Origin: Allomuricauda sp. | GTDB lineage: Bacteria > Bacteroidota > Bacteroidia > Flavobacteriales > Flavobacteriaceae | NCBI GenBank assembly: GCA_030148335.1 | Contig: JASBTQ010000027.1 | Coordinates: 1-64,000, forward strand | DNA: 64,000 nt | Direction of reading: 5' to 3' | Shown: in pieces, positions 40,574 to 49,445 of the stretch | Layout of the letters: every line of letters starts with the position of its first letter | How positions within the stretch are numbered: the stretch's first letter is position 1 | Translations under genes and position numbers: made by a program | The notes under the pieces: model-generated | What the model was told of the DNA's origin: nothing | What the model saw: only the letters and a program-made list of their open reading frames with translations | Databases searched by the model: none

Positions 40574-41434
40574 ATGGACAAAAGAGTATTGTTGCCCACC
40601 GATTATTCAAAAAATGCTTTCAATGCCATTACATATGCACAGGAACTTTATAAGAATGTGCGATGCGACTTTTATGTGTTGAATGCCTACCAAGTTTCGG
40701 GATATACCTTAGAAAGTATGAGAGTGCCTGAACCGGGCGAACCTTTTTACGAAGCGGCAAAAAGGAAATCCGAGGAAGAAATGGGACGTTTGGTCCACAT
40801 GCTAAAGGCCAGCTCCAAAAATCCCAAACACAAGTTCCATGGACTTAGCATGTTCAATAGTCTAGTGGAAGCGGTACGGCACACCATCAAAAAAAATGAT
40901 ATTGATGCCATTGTCATGGGGACCAAGGGGGTCACGGGATCAAAGACACGAATCTTCGGGACCAATACCGTGCATCTAATGGAAAACATACGACAGTGCC
41001 CTGTGATCGCAGTGCCCAATGACTATGTATTTGTACCCCTGAAAGTGATTGTTTTTCCTACGGATTTCAAATCCAATTTCCGTAAAAAAGAAATTACTAT
41101 CTTAAAGGAAATCGCTGAACTGCATGGATCTATGATTTATATAGTCCACATGGACAAGGATAAGGACGGAAAGCTCAGCGAGAGTGAAGAGGCCAATAAG
41201 AACCTCTTACTGGACATTTTGGAAGGAACGGACCATGACATCCATTGGATGTCCAGTACCAATATCGGTAAGGGTATTGAAACCTTCCTTGAGAACATGG
41301 GGGGTGAAATGGTCGCGTTTTTGAACAGAAAGCATCCATTTCTATGGGCCATTCTTGCCAATCCATTGGTGAAAGAGATAGGATATGACCCCAAAGTACC
41401 CATTTTGGAATTGAACGATAACGAAGAAAAATGA
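40574..41434 (+). CDS. tandem-domain universal stress protein (third of three)
   Basis: A 286-residue paralogue beginning MDKRVLLPTDYSKNAFNAIT. The nucleotide motif G2xG9xGT is present in MGTKGVTGSKTRIFGTN of the first domain and missing from the second, which ends VKEIGYDPKVPILELND. A 133-base gap before it may hold its own promoter. It is followed after 4 bases by the eRF1-like gene. Confidence 0.92.
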   Translation: MDKRVLLPTDYSKNAFNAITYAQELYKNVRCDFYVLNAYQVSGYTLESMRVPEPGEPFYEAAKRKSEEEMGRLVHMLKASSKNPKHKFHGLSMFNSLVEAVRHTIKKNDIDAIVMGTKGVTGSKTRIFGTNTVHLMENIRQCPVIAVPNDYVFVPLKVIVFPTDFKSNFRKKEITILKEIAELHGSMIYIVHMDKDKDGKLSESEEANKNLLLDILEGTDHDIHWMSSTNIGKGIETFLENMGGEMVAFLNRKHPFLWAILANPLVKEIGYDPKVPILELNDNEEK

Positions 41435-41438
41435 AAAG

Positions 41439-41864
41439 ATGAAACAAGTAGGAATTTGGTTGGACAAGCAAGAAGCCACGGGTGTTGTATTACAGAACGG
41501 GAAGGAAAGCTTTTTCTCGATCCCTTCCAAACTGGATTTTTATAAACCCAAAGGCGGCTCGCGTTCCAAAACACCATGGGGCCCCCAACAAGAGGTCCAT
41601 GACAGCAAGTACCTGGAGAGGGAAAAGCACCAGTTGAAAAAATATTTTGAAGAAATTGCCCAAGCACTGGAGGACGCGGACCAGTTGGCGATTTTCGGTC
41701 CTGCGGAAACGCCTGAAAAATTTGTAGGTTCATTGGAAGAGAACCATCCTGGGTTGGCCACAAAGATCAAGGTCAAGGAAAAGGCGGACAGCATGACCGA
41801 TAACCAGTTGAAAGCCTTGGTGAAGAAATCCTTTGGGATTGACGACAGATACCCAAGCAACTGA
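41439..41864 (+). CDS. eRF1 domain 1-like (baeRF/host-attachment-type) protein
   Basis: A 141-residue cytoplasmic protein. The opening MKQVGIWLDKQEATGVVLQ and the block YFEEIAQALEDADQLAIFGP, followed by ETPEKFVGSLEENHPGL and a helical end, match small bacterial proteins annotated as translational machinery or host-attachment proteins, which share the fold of domain 1 of eukaryotic release factor eRF1. A role at stalled or hibernating ribosomes is suspected for such proteins but not proven. It is coupled to the third stress protein (4-base gap). Confidence 0.75.
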   Translation: MKQVGIWLDKQEATGVVLQNGKESFFSIPSKLDFYKPKGGSRSKTPWGPQQEVHDSKYLEREKHQLKKYFEEIAQALEDADQLAIFGPAETPEKFVGSLEENHPGLATKIKVKEKADSMTDNQLKALVKKSFGIDDRYPSN

Positions 41865-41926
41865 TTGTTTGAGCTCCACCATTGTTGGTTTTAAAGGAAC
41901 CACACACGAAATTAAAACACGAAACC

Positions 41927-42934
41927 ATGAAAGTATTGGTGTACAGTACCAAGAAATTTGAGGTGGACCATCTCAAAAAAGCCAATTCGGGCAAACATAA
42001 GCTCGAATTCTTGGAAGAGAGCCTAGATGTGGACACGGCCGTTTTGGCCGCAGGGTATGAGGCTGTATCCATTTTTTCCAATGACGATGCTTCTTTGGTA
42101 GTCCTGGAGACGTTAAAGGAAATGGGGGTCAAGTACATTGCCTTGCGCTCTACGGGGTATAACAATGTAAGCATCAAGTCTGCCAAACGCATTGGCCTCA
42201 AAGTGGCCTATGCCCCAGAGTATTCCCCCAATGCCATCGCCGAGCATACCGTAGCGTTGGTATTGGCGCTCAACAGAAAATTGGTTCTGGCCCATGAACA
42301 GGTGGGCAAGTATAACTTTTTGATCGACAACTTGGTCGGGTTTGACCTGAATGGAAAAACCGTGGGCATTTTTGGTACGGGGAAGATCGGCTCCATTTTG
42401 GTAAAGGTGTTCCATGCTTTTGGCTGTAGGGTGTTGGCCTCTGACCTGACAAAGAACCCTTACCTTGAAAGTCATTATGATTTGGAATACCTTCCTTTGG
42501 AAGAGATGTGCAAGAGGTCGGATATCATCAGCATCAATGCCCCCTTGACCTACGAGACCCACCATCTGTTCCGCAATTCGCTCTTCAAGCTTATGAAAAA
42601 GGAAGCCATCTTGGTCAATACCGCAAGAGGAGCCATAGTGAAGACCGAAGACCTTCTTGCCCATTTGGAAAAAGGGCGATTGGCAGGTTATGCCACGGAT
42701 GTGTACGAAACTGAAAGGGGCATTTTCTTTAAGGACCATGGCAAAAAGGGTATTGAAGATGAACAGCTCAAAAAGCTCATATCCCTGCCCAATGTACTTC
42801 TGACCCCGCACCAGGCCTTTGCCACCAAGGAAGCCCTTTTGAGAATTGCTGAGACCACCATAAATAATATCGACTGTTGGGAAGAAGGCAGAAGCTGTAA
42901 AAATGAATTGGGCTATGATGCCTTCGTGTCATAG
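41927..42934 (+). CDS. 2-hydroxyacid dehydrogenase, D-lactate dehydrogenase-like
   Basis: The start is taken at ATG 41927 (MKVLVYSTKKFEVDHLKKAN), giving 335 residues. The NAD-binding motif GKTVGIFGTGKIGSILVKVF, the substrate block YIALRSTGYNNVSIKSAKRI, NTARGAIVKTEDLLAHLEKG and the catalytic His in LTPHQAFATKEAL are all present, as in fermentative LdhA-type D-lactate dehydrogenases. It would reduce pyruvate to D-lactate with NADH when respiration is blocked, which fits the stress-island setting. Other 2-hydroxyacids cannot be excluded. It converges with the cardiolipin synthase gene with a 6-base overlap. Confidence 0.88.
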   Translation: MKVLVYSTKKFEVDHLKKANSGKHKLEFLEESLDVDTAVLAAGYEAVSIFSNDDASLVVLETLKEMGVKYIALRSTGYNNVSIKSAKRIGLKVAYAPEYSPNAIAEHTVALVLALNRKLVLAHEQVGKYNFLIDNLVGFDLNGKTVGIFGTGKIGSILVKVFHAFGCRVLASDLTKNPYLESHYDLEYLPLEEMCKRSDIISINAPLTYETHHLFRNSLFKLMKKEAILVNTARGAIVKTEDLLAHLEKGRLAGYATDVYETERGIFFKDHGKKGIEDEQLKKLISLPNVLLTPHQAFATKEALLRIAETTINNIDCWEEGRSCKNELGYDAFVS

Positions 42935-44332
42935 CAATGGGCTCATCAGCTTGGCCATCCCCTCTATCAATTTGTGGATCCAAGGGCGTTGGCTGTGTGT
43001 CTCATAATCCTCCAATAAGGTGGATTTAGAGCAATCCTTCAAAAAATCGGCTTTCATCTGTCCACATAGCACCCCATCGTACACAAAGAATTGTGCCTCA
43101 TAGTTTTGCTGAAGGCTCCTATTGTCCAGATTGGCAGTACCAATGCTGACAATCTCATCATCACAGAGCATGACCTTGCTGTGCAGAAAACCATCCGGGT
43201 AGAGATAAATCTTGATGCCCGCCCTGAGATAGGCATCAAAATAGGACCGCACGCACCAGTCCACTACTTTGATGTCGGTGCTGGAGGACATCAGCAACCT
43301 AACATCCACACCGCTCAACGAGGCCGTTACCAGTGCCTGTAGAATGGCATGGTTGGGGATGATATAGGGGTTGATGATGTACAGGTAGTTATCCGCACTG
43401 TTGATGATGGAGAAATAGGCTTGCTCCATATTGTCAAAGTCATCATCAGGGCCACTGGGGACCAGTTGTAAAGGGGTGTTGCTTTTGTTTTTTTCCACAC
43501 TGAATTGGGAAAGGTCCACCTTTTTCCCGCTGGCCAGATACCAATCGGTCACAAACACCTCGTTCAAAAAATCGACCGCTTCCCCCTCAATCTTTAAATG
43601 GGTGTCGTGCCATCTGCCCAAGGAAGGATCTCCCTTGAGGTACTTGTCCGAAATATTGATTCCCCCGGTGAATCCCACTTTATTGTCCACAACAATGATC
43701 TTTCGATGGTTCCTGTAATTGAGCGAAGAGAGAAATCGCCCAAAACGGAAGGGGAGGAACTGGGCGGTTTCCACTCCCATGCCCTTGAGTCTTTTTAGGT
43801 ATTTTTTACTCAGGGAATAACTCCCGATCCCATCATACAATAGCCGAACGGTCACATTTTCTTTGGTCTTTTGCTCAAAGATTTCCAATAATTTTTCAGC
43901 CAATAGGCCATCCTCAAAAATGTAATATTGGAGATGGATATACGCTGTTGCGCTTTCCAAAGCACTGAAAATGCTCTCAAAAGTATTCTTCCCGTCCTTC
44001 AAGAGCGTCAGTTCATTTTTGCAGGTGACCGGGCATTTGGAGGTTTTGTGTATGAGTTCGGTTATTTTCTTTTTGTTGTCAGGAATGTTGGGCTCACAAG
44101 GTTCATGGAGACGTTCGTTCCTTGCCTTGAAATCACCTTTCATGGAAAACATTTTGTTCTTTCTTCTGTTTCTTCCGAATAAAATGTAGAGCAATACGCC
44201 GCCAACAGGTATGGTAAAAATGGCCAGGAGCCATGCCAAGGTTTTGCTGGGCCTTATCCCGTTCAGGAGCAAACTCACGACCATGGTCAGTGCAATGATG
44301 ATATAAATGCCTATGAGAATGGGTATGAGCAT
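42929..44332 (-). CDS. cls: cardiolipin synthase
   Basis: The start is taken at ATG 44332 (MLIPILIGIYIIIALTMVVS), giving 467 residues. Two N-terminal membrane helices (the second AWLLAIFTIPVGGVLLYILF) are followed by two phospholipase D motifs: NHRKIIVVDNKVGFTGG in the first half and FLHSKVMLCDDEIVSIGTAN in the second, each with H-x-K-x4-D. The enzyme joins two phosphatidylglycerol molecules to cardiolipin at the inner membrane. It overlaps the dehydrogenase gene tail to tail. Confidence 0.94.
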   Translation of the reverse strand: MLIPILIGIYIIIALTMVVSLLLNGIRPSKTLAWLLAIFTIPVGGVLLYILFGRNRRKNKMFSMKGDFKARNERLHEPCEPNIPDNKKKITELIHKTSKCPVTCKNELTLLKDGKNTFESIFSALESATAYIHLQYYIFEDGLLAEKLLEIFEQKTKENVTVRLLYDGIGSYSLSKKYLKRLKGMGVETAQFLPFRFGRFLSSLNYRNHRKIIVVDNKVGFTGGINISDKYLKGDPSLGRWHDTHLKIEGEAVDFLNEVFVTDWYLASGKKVDLSQFSVEKNKSNTPLQLVPSGPDDDFDNMEQAYFSIINSADNYLYIINPYIIPNHAILQALVTASLSGVDVRLLMSSSTDIKVVDWCVRSYFDAYLRAGIKIYLYPDGFLHSKVMLCDDEIVSIGTANLDNRSLQQNYEAQFFVYDGVLCGQMKADFLKDCSKSTLLEDYETHSQRPWIHKLIEGMAKLMSPLL

Positions 44333-44729
44333 GTTTTTTTGGATAGGTTTCCAACAAAGATAAACCACTTAGGGATATTTCGTAAAAAGCCGTCAAGCTT
44401 CAATATGTTTGAATTGGCAGAAGGTTTTTTTGAAAAGAATTGAAAAAAATGTAACAGACAAGCATAAATGGATACAAAGAAATGTGGTGAATGCCAATGG
44501 TATGCCGAAAATGTATCATCCGTCGTGGAACAAAAAAATGGGAAAAGCAACGGACTTTTGTTGCCTAGTTTTTAAATATATAGCGACAAAAAGGATTTTA
44601 AGTTAAAATTAACATAAGGCTACCTGCGCACTACTTATTTTTAGAAACCCGTGAATTTAGGTCTATGGCAAGATTTGATTTTCAAGATTTTTCATAGGCT
44701 GGGACTATAAAATCAGATAACCAAAACAT
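44333..44729. other. intergenic stretch between cls and tldD
   Basis: About 400 AT-rich bases between divergent genes. Short open frames on both strands show no motif or conserved-looking composition. It presumably carries both promoters; I could not fit a complete -33/-7 pair with confidence. Confidence 0.35.
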
Positions 44730-46370
44730 ATGAAAAGAAGAAATTTTGTACAGTATGCTGGTCTGGGAACCGGGGCCATTTTGATGCCCTCCATGCTCTT
44801 GGGAAACTCTATTCCTGTAGAGATGCTCCTAGAACCGGGCATGGACACAGTGCTTAAAAAGAAGATGGCCGATGTTGCCCTGAACACCGCCAAATCCTTG
44901 GGGGCAACTTATGCCGACGCTAGAATTGGAAGGTACTTGAACCAATACGTTTTCACCAGGGAAGAAAAGGTCCAGAACGTGGTCAACACCGAATCCTTTG
45001 GAATCGGTATCCGTGTCATCGCGAACGGGACTTGGGGATTTTCCTCTACCAATGATGTGACCGAGGACGGCATCAAAAAGGCCACGGAGCAAGCCGTTGC
45101 CATCGCCAAGGCCAATTCAAAGATCCAAAAAGAGCCCGTAGTTCTGGCCCCAGTACAATCGCATGGCGAAGTATCTTGGAAAACACCCATCAAAAAGGAT
45201 TTTAAGGAAGTCCCCATTTCAGAAAAGGTGGACTTGTTGTTGAGCGCAAATGCTGCTGCTACGGCCAATGGGGCAAGCTTTGTGAACTCAGCCTTGTTCA
45301 TGGTCAATGAGCAGAAGTACTTTGCGTCCACCGATGGATCCTATATCGATCAGGATGTACATCGAATTTGGCCCACTTTCAGCGTGACCGCAGTAGATCG
45401 CCAAGCAGGTAAGTTCAAGACCAGGGAGGCCATGAGTGCCCCTATGGGTATGGGCTACGAATATATGGACGGTCTGGAGTCCGAAAAGCTTTCAGGTCCT
45501 GAGGGCATAAAGCTATACAGAAACAGTTACGATATCGTGGAAGATGCCACACTGGCCGCGAAACAGGCACAGCAAAAATTGACCGCAAAATCGGTAGAGG
45601 CAGGCAAATATGACCTTGTATTGGAACCCAACCATTTGGGGCTCACCATCCACGAATCCGTCGGACACCCGTTGGAATTGGATAGGGTACTTGGTTACGA
45701 GGCCAACTATGCTGGGACCAGTTTTGCCACTTTGGACAAATGGGAGAGCAAAAACTTCAACTACGGAAGTGATTTGGTCAATATAGTGGCAGATAAGACC
45801 CAAGTGGGATCTTTGGGTGCCGTTGGTTATGATGACGAAGGAGTGAAGACCAAGAAATGGGACTTGATCAGAAATGGAACGTTGGTGAACTATCAGGCCA
45901 TCAGGGACCAAGTCCATATGATAGGCCAGAACGAATCCCATGGCTGCTGCTATGCACAGAGTTGGGAAGATGTACAGTTCCAGCGAATGCCCAACGTTTC
46001 CTTGGAGCCAGGAAAAGAAAAATATTCCTTGCAGGAGATGATCAAGGATGTGGAAAAAGGAATCTACATTCTGGGAAGGGGATCTTATTCCATTGATCAG
46101 CAACGCTACAACTTCCAGTTTGGGGGCACCTTGTTCTATGAGATCAAGAACGGGGAGATTGTGGGCATGTTGGAAGATGTGGCCTACCAGTCCAATACCC
46201 AGGAATTCTGGAATTCCTGTGCCAAGATCTGTGATCAGGACGACTACAGGATGTTCGGTTCCTTTTTCGATGGAAAAGGGCAACCATCACAGGTCAGTGC
46301 GGTTTCCCACGGAAGCTCCACTACCAGGTTCAACGGGATCAACGTAATCAATACAGGTAGGACCATCTAA
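44730..46370 (+). CDS. tldD: TldD-like metallopeptidase with Tat-like signal
   Basis: A 546-residue protein. The zinc motif HESVGH is at residues 308-313 (LTIHESVGHPLELDR), the TldD signature; GRGSYSIDQQRYNFQFGGTL and GMLEDVAYQSN in the C-terminal half are also typical. The N-terminus MKRRNFVQYAGLGTGAILMP has twin arginines followed by an uncharged hydrophobic stretch, as in Tat signals, which cytoplasmic TldD enzymes lack. TldD with its partner TldE trims peptides in other bacteria (antitoxin and microcin processing). The partner gene follows after 26 bases. Confidence 0.9.
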   Translation: MKRRNFVQYAGLGTGAILMPSMLLGNSIPVEMLLEPGMDTVLKKKMADVALNTAKSLGATYADARIGRYLNQYVFTREEKVQNVVNTESFGIGIRVIANGTWGFSSTNDVTEDGIKKATEQAVAIAKANSKIQKEPVVLAPVQSHGEVSWKTPIKKDFKEVPISEKVDLLLSANAAATANGASFVNSALFMVNEQKYFASTDGSYIDQDVHRIWPTFSVTAVDRQAGKFKTREAMSAPMGMGYEYMDGLESEKLSGPEGIKLYRNSYDIVEDATLAAKQAQQKLTAKSVEAGKYDLVLEPNHLGLTIHESVGHPLELDRVLGYEANYAGTSFATLDKWESKNFNYGSDLVNIVADKTQVGSLGAVGYDDEGVKTKKWDLIRNGTLVNYQAIRDQVHMIGQNESHGCCYAQSWEDVQFQRMPNVSLEPGKEKYSLQEMIKDVEKGIYILGRGSYSIDQQRYNFQFGGTLFYEIKNGEIVGMLEDVAYQSNTQEFWNSCAKICDQDDYRMFGSFFDGKGQPSQVSAVSHGSSTTRFNGINVINTGRTI

Positions 46371-46396
46371 GGTTCGTTCATTCAAAAAATAATACA

Positions 46397-47713
46397 ATGG
46401 CTATATATACTAAAGAAGAAGCAAAGAAGATTTTGGAAAAGGCCCTTAGCTTTTCCAAGGCCGATGCCTGTGAAATAAACCTTAGTGGCTCCAACAGTGG
46501 AAACATTCGATATGCCCGTAATACGGTATCCACTGCCGGGCACCAATCCAGTCAGAGTTTGGTGGTACAATCCAGTTTCGGCAAAAAGGTAGGTACCGCA
46601 ACCATAGATGAGTTTGATGATGCCTCTTTGGAAAAAGTGGTCCGCAGGGCAGAGGAATTGGCAAATCTATCTCCTGAAAACCCAGAATTCATGCAACCTT
46701 TGGGCCCTCAGACCTATGACGAATCCATCACCTATGTGGAAGCAACGGCCAACACTACGCCAGAATTTAGGGCAGAAGTGGCCAGTCAGAGCATTGTTCC
46801 GGCCGCGGCCAAAGATGTGACTGCAGCAGGGTTTTTGAATGATGGCGCCCGTTTTTCCGCCATGATCAATTCCAATGGCTTGTTCGCCTATAACAAATCC
46901 ACCAATGTCGATTTTACGGTGACCATGCGGACCAACGACGGCACAGGTTCTGGCTGGGTGACCCGCGATTACAACGACATTTCAAAGTTCAACGCCTCTG
47001 AAGCTTCAAACACCGCCATAGACAAAGCCGTGATGTCCAAAGGGGCACAGGCAATAGAACCAGGAAAATATACGGTCATATTGGAGCCTGCCGCAGCATC
47101 AGACCTGTTGCGGAATATGTTCGGCTCTTTCAATGCCCGTTCAGCGGATGAAGGTCGCAACTTTATGTCGGCCCCGGATGGAGGGAACAAGTTGGGCCAA
47201 AAAATTGTGGACGAACGCGTAAACATTTGGTCCGATCCCTTGCATCCCGACGTGCCCACATCCACTTGGAACGGAGAAGGTATGCCCCTAAAGAAAACCC
47301 CTTGGATAGAGAACGGAGTGGTCAAGAACTTGGCCTACAGCCGATATTGGGCAGAACAAAAAGGGGTAGGCCCCATGCCGTTCCCGTCCAATGCCATCAT
47401 GGCCGGTGGTGATGAAAGTTTGGAAGATATGATCAAGGGAACCAAAAAAGGCATACTTGTCACTCGTTTTTGGTACATACGAAGTGTGGACCCCCAAACA
47501 TTGCTCTACACAGGTCTGACCAGGGATGGGACTTTCTATATCGAAAACGGACAGATCAAGTTCCCTGTCAAGAATTTTAGGTTCAATGAGAGCCCCATCA
47601 TCATGCTCAACAACTTGGAATCCCTAGGGAAACAGGTTCGGGTCGATGGAAACCTCATTCCCTATATGAAGATTCGTGACTTTACGTTCACCAGTCTTTC
47701 CGATGCAGTATAA
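46397..47713 (+). CDS. pmbA: TldE/PmbA-like partner of TldD
   Basis: A 438-residue protein of the same superfamily but without an HExxxH zinc site, as expected for TldE. Visible blocks are SKADACEINLSGSNSGNIRY, LEKVVRRAEELANLSPENPE, MRTNDGTGSGWVTRDYND, KYTVILEPAAASDLLRNMFG and FWYIRSVDPQTLLYTGLTRD. It has no signal peptide. TldE forms a heterodimer with TldD in which only TldD carries the metal. In this genome the pair is adjacent, so they probably assemble together; how the signal on one partner and not the other is resolved is unclear. Confidence 0.9.
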   Translation: MAIYTKEEAKKILEKALSFSKADACEINLSGSNSGNIRYARNTVSTAGHQSSQSLVVQSSFGKKVGTATIDEFDDASLEKVVRRAEELANLSPENPEFMQPLGPQTYDESITYVEATANTTPEFRAEVASQSIVPAAAKDVTAAGFLNDGARFSAMINSNGLFAYNKSTNVDFTVTMRTNDGTGSGWVTRDYNDISKFNASEASNTAIDKAVMSKGAQAIEPGKYTVILEPAAASDLLRNMFGSFNARSADEGRNFMSAPDGGNKLGQKIVDERVNIWSDPLHPDVPTSTWNGEGMPLKKTPWIENGVVKNLAYSRYWAEQKGVGPMPFPSNAIMAGGDESLEDMIKGTKKGILVTRFWYIRSVDPQTLLYTGLTRDGTFYIENGQIKFPVKNFRFNESPIIMLNNLESLGKQVRVDGNLIPYMKIRDFTFTSLSDAV

Positions 47714-47803
47714 ACAATAGGATGATAATAAAACTGGTGGTCAATGGCACGTCCATGGCCGCCAGTTTTCATTTTGGAAGTGATGATGTAGCCCCCAATA
47801 CCT

Positions 47804-48430
47804 ATGGCGTTGCAAAATGAATTCTTTTTTACCCGTTTACAATATGAGTCCGGCGATTGGGATGTGGACCAACGCATGCCCTCCAATCTGCTGAATTCCT
47901 TGGTGGAATACACCACGTTGAAAGTGGACACCCAGGAAAAGATCATTACCCTGGCCAGTGACGACATCTTCAAAAGTCCCTTCTGTTACATTTCAGGGCA
48001 TAAACTTGTGCAGTTTACCAAAAAGGAAAGGGAGAATTTTGAAAAATATGTACGTAACGGAGGCTTTGTCTTTGCCGATGATTGCAACCACGATATTGAT
48101 GGACTTTTCGCCAAATCCTTTGAGCGCCAAATGGAGGAAATATTCGGGCTTGGGGAGCTTCAGAAAATCCCGAACGACCACGAGCTCTATTCCATTTTTT
48201 TCGAGTTTGAAAATGGCCCTCCGACCACTTCGCAGGAACTGAACGGGTGGGGCGACGACCTTGTGCACGATTATCTGAAGGCCATCATGGTCAACGGAAG
48301 GATAGGGGTGCTCTACAGTAACAAGGATTATGGTTGCGAATGGGATTACGATTTTAGGAACAAACGATGGTATAAAGTGGACAACACCCGCTTTGCGGTG
48401 AACATTGTACTTTATGCCCTAACCTCATAA
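47804..48430 (+). CDS. DUF4159 protein
   Basis: A 208-residue soluble protein with the DUF4159 pattern: EFFFTRLQYESGDWDVDQRM, KSPFCYISGHKLVQFTKKER, YVRNGGFVFADDCNHDIDGL, HELYSIFFEFENGPP and GRIGVLYSNKDYGCEWDYDF. No signal peptide precedes the ATG used, and no better upstream start is present. In Bacteroidota such proteins are regularly encoded at the head of MoxR/DUF58/BatA operons, exactly as here, 10 bases before the MoxR gene. The biochemical role is unknown. Confidence 0.88.
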   Translation: MALQNEFFFTRLQYESGDWDVDQRMPSNLLNSLVEYTTLKVDTQEKIITLASDDIFKSPFCYISGHKLVQFTKKERENFEKYVRNGGFVFADDCNHDIDGLFAKSFERQMEEIFGLGELQKIPNDHELYSIFFEFENGPPTTSQELNGWGDDLVHDYLKAIMVNGRIGVLYSNKDYGCEWDYDFRNKRWYKVDNTRFAVNIVLYALTS

Positions 48431-48440
48431 CATTACGAAT

Positions 48441-49445
48441 TTGGACAAAGAACTACAACAGATAGCTACTGAGGTCGAGAACCTTTCCGGAAAACTAAAG
48501 GCGCTCAAAAAAGAGATTGGTAAAGTCATCATTGGGCAAGAAGAGACTGTCTCCCAATTGCTCATCACCTTTCTGGCCGGCGGACATGCCCTTTTGGAAG
48601 GTGTTCCTGGATTGGCAAAGACCTTGATGATCCGTACCTTGGCAAATGCCATAGATTTAAAGTTCAAACGGATCCAGTTTACCCCCGATCTGATGCCCTC
48701 GGACATCATTGGAACAGAGATTTTGGAAGAGGACCATACCACGGGCAAAAAATTCTTCAAGTTCAACAAAGGACCTATTTTTTCCAACATCATTTTGGCG
48801 GATGAGATCAATAGGACACCCCCAAAAACACAGGCAGCCCTTTTGGAAGCCATGCAGGAATTTGAGGTGACTTATGGTGACAAGACCTATTCGTTGGACA
48901 GGCCTTTCTTCATTTTGGCCACCCAGAACCCGATAGAGCAATCAGGGACTTTTGTCCTTCCCGAAGCCCAGCAGGACAGGTTCTTGCTGTACATCAAAAT
49001 TGGTTATCCCACCGAAACGGAAGAAACAGAGATCTTGAAGGCGACCACGGGTAGGAGCAAGGTCCAATTGAACAAGGTCATTTCAGGCGAAGACATCATC
49101 CGTTTGCAACAATTGGTCAGGGATGTATCCATTAGTGATGGATTGATTAAATATGTCAGCGATGTCATTCGCGCCACACGACCGGACACCACATCGATTG
49201 ACTATGTCAAGGATTGGGTGGATTGGGGCGCAGGTCCCCGTGCCGGACAGGCCATGATATTGACCGCCAAGGCCCATGCATTGCTGGAAGGACGATTGGC
49301 TGTCTCCCTTGAAGATTTGAAATCGGTCGCCGTTCCTGTATTGCGACACAGGGTATTGGTCAACTTTAGGGCAGAGGCCGAAGGGATAAGCTCGGATGCA
49401 GTAACCAAACACATCCTCAAAACGGTCCACCTAAAGGAAAAATAA
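48441..49445 (+). CDS. MoxR-family AAA+ ATPase
   Basis: A 334-residue ATPase starting with TTG 48441 (the frame has no ATG before the first conserved helix). Walker A is in HALLEGVPGLAKTLMIRTLA, Walker B in NIILADEINRTPPKTQAALL, sensor 1 in ILATQNPIEQSGTFVLPEAQ, and the arginine-finger region in DRFLLYIKIGYP. MoxR proteins act as chaperone-like ATPases that insert or activate partners with von Willebrand-type domains. It overlaps the DUF58 gene by one base. Confidence 0.94.
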   Translation: MDKELQQIATEVENLSGKLKALKKEIGKVIIGQEETVSQLLITFLAGGHALLEGVPGLAKTLMIRTLANAIDLKFKRIQFTPDLMPSDIIGTEILEEDHTTGKKFFKFNKGPIFSNIILADEINRTPPKTQAALLEAMQEFEVTYGDKTYSLDRPFFILATQNPIEQSGTFVLPEAQQDRFLLYIKIGYPTETEETEILKATTGRSKVQLNKVISGEDIIRLQQLVRDVSISDGLIKYVSDVIRATRPDTTSIDYVKDWVDWGAGPRAGQAMILTAKAHALLEGRLAVSLEDLKSVAVPVLRHRVLVNFRAEAEGISSDAVTKHILKTVHLKEK

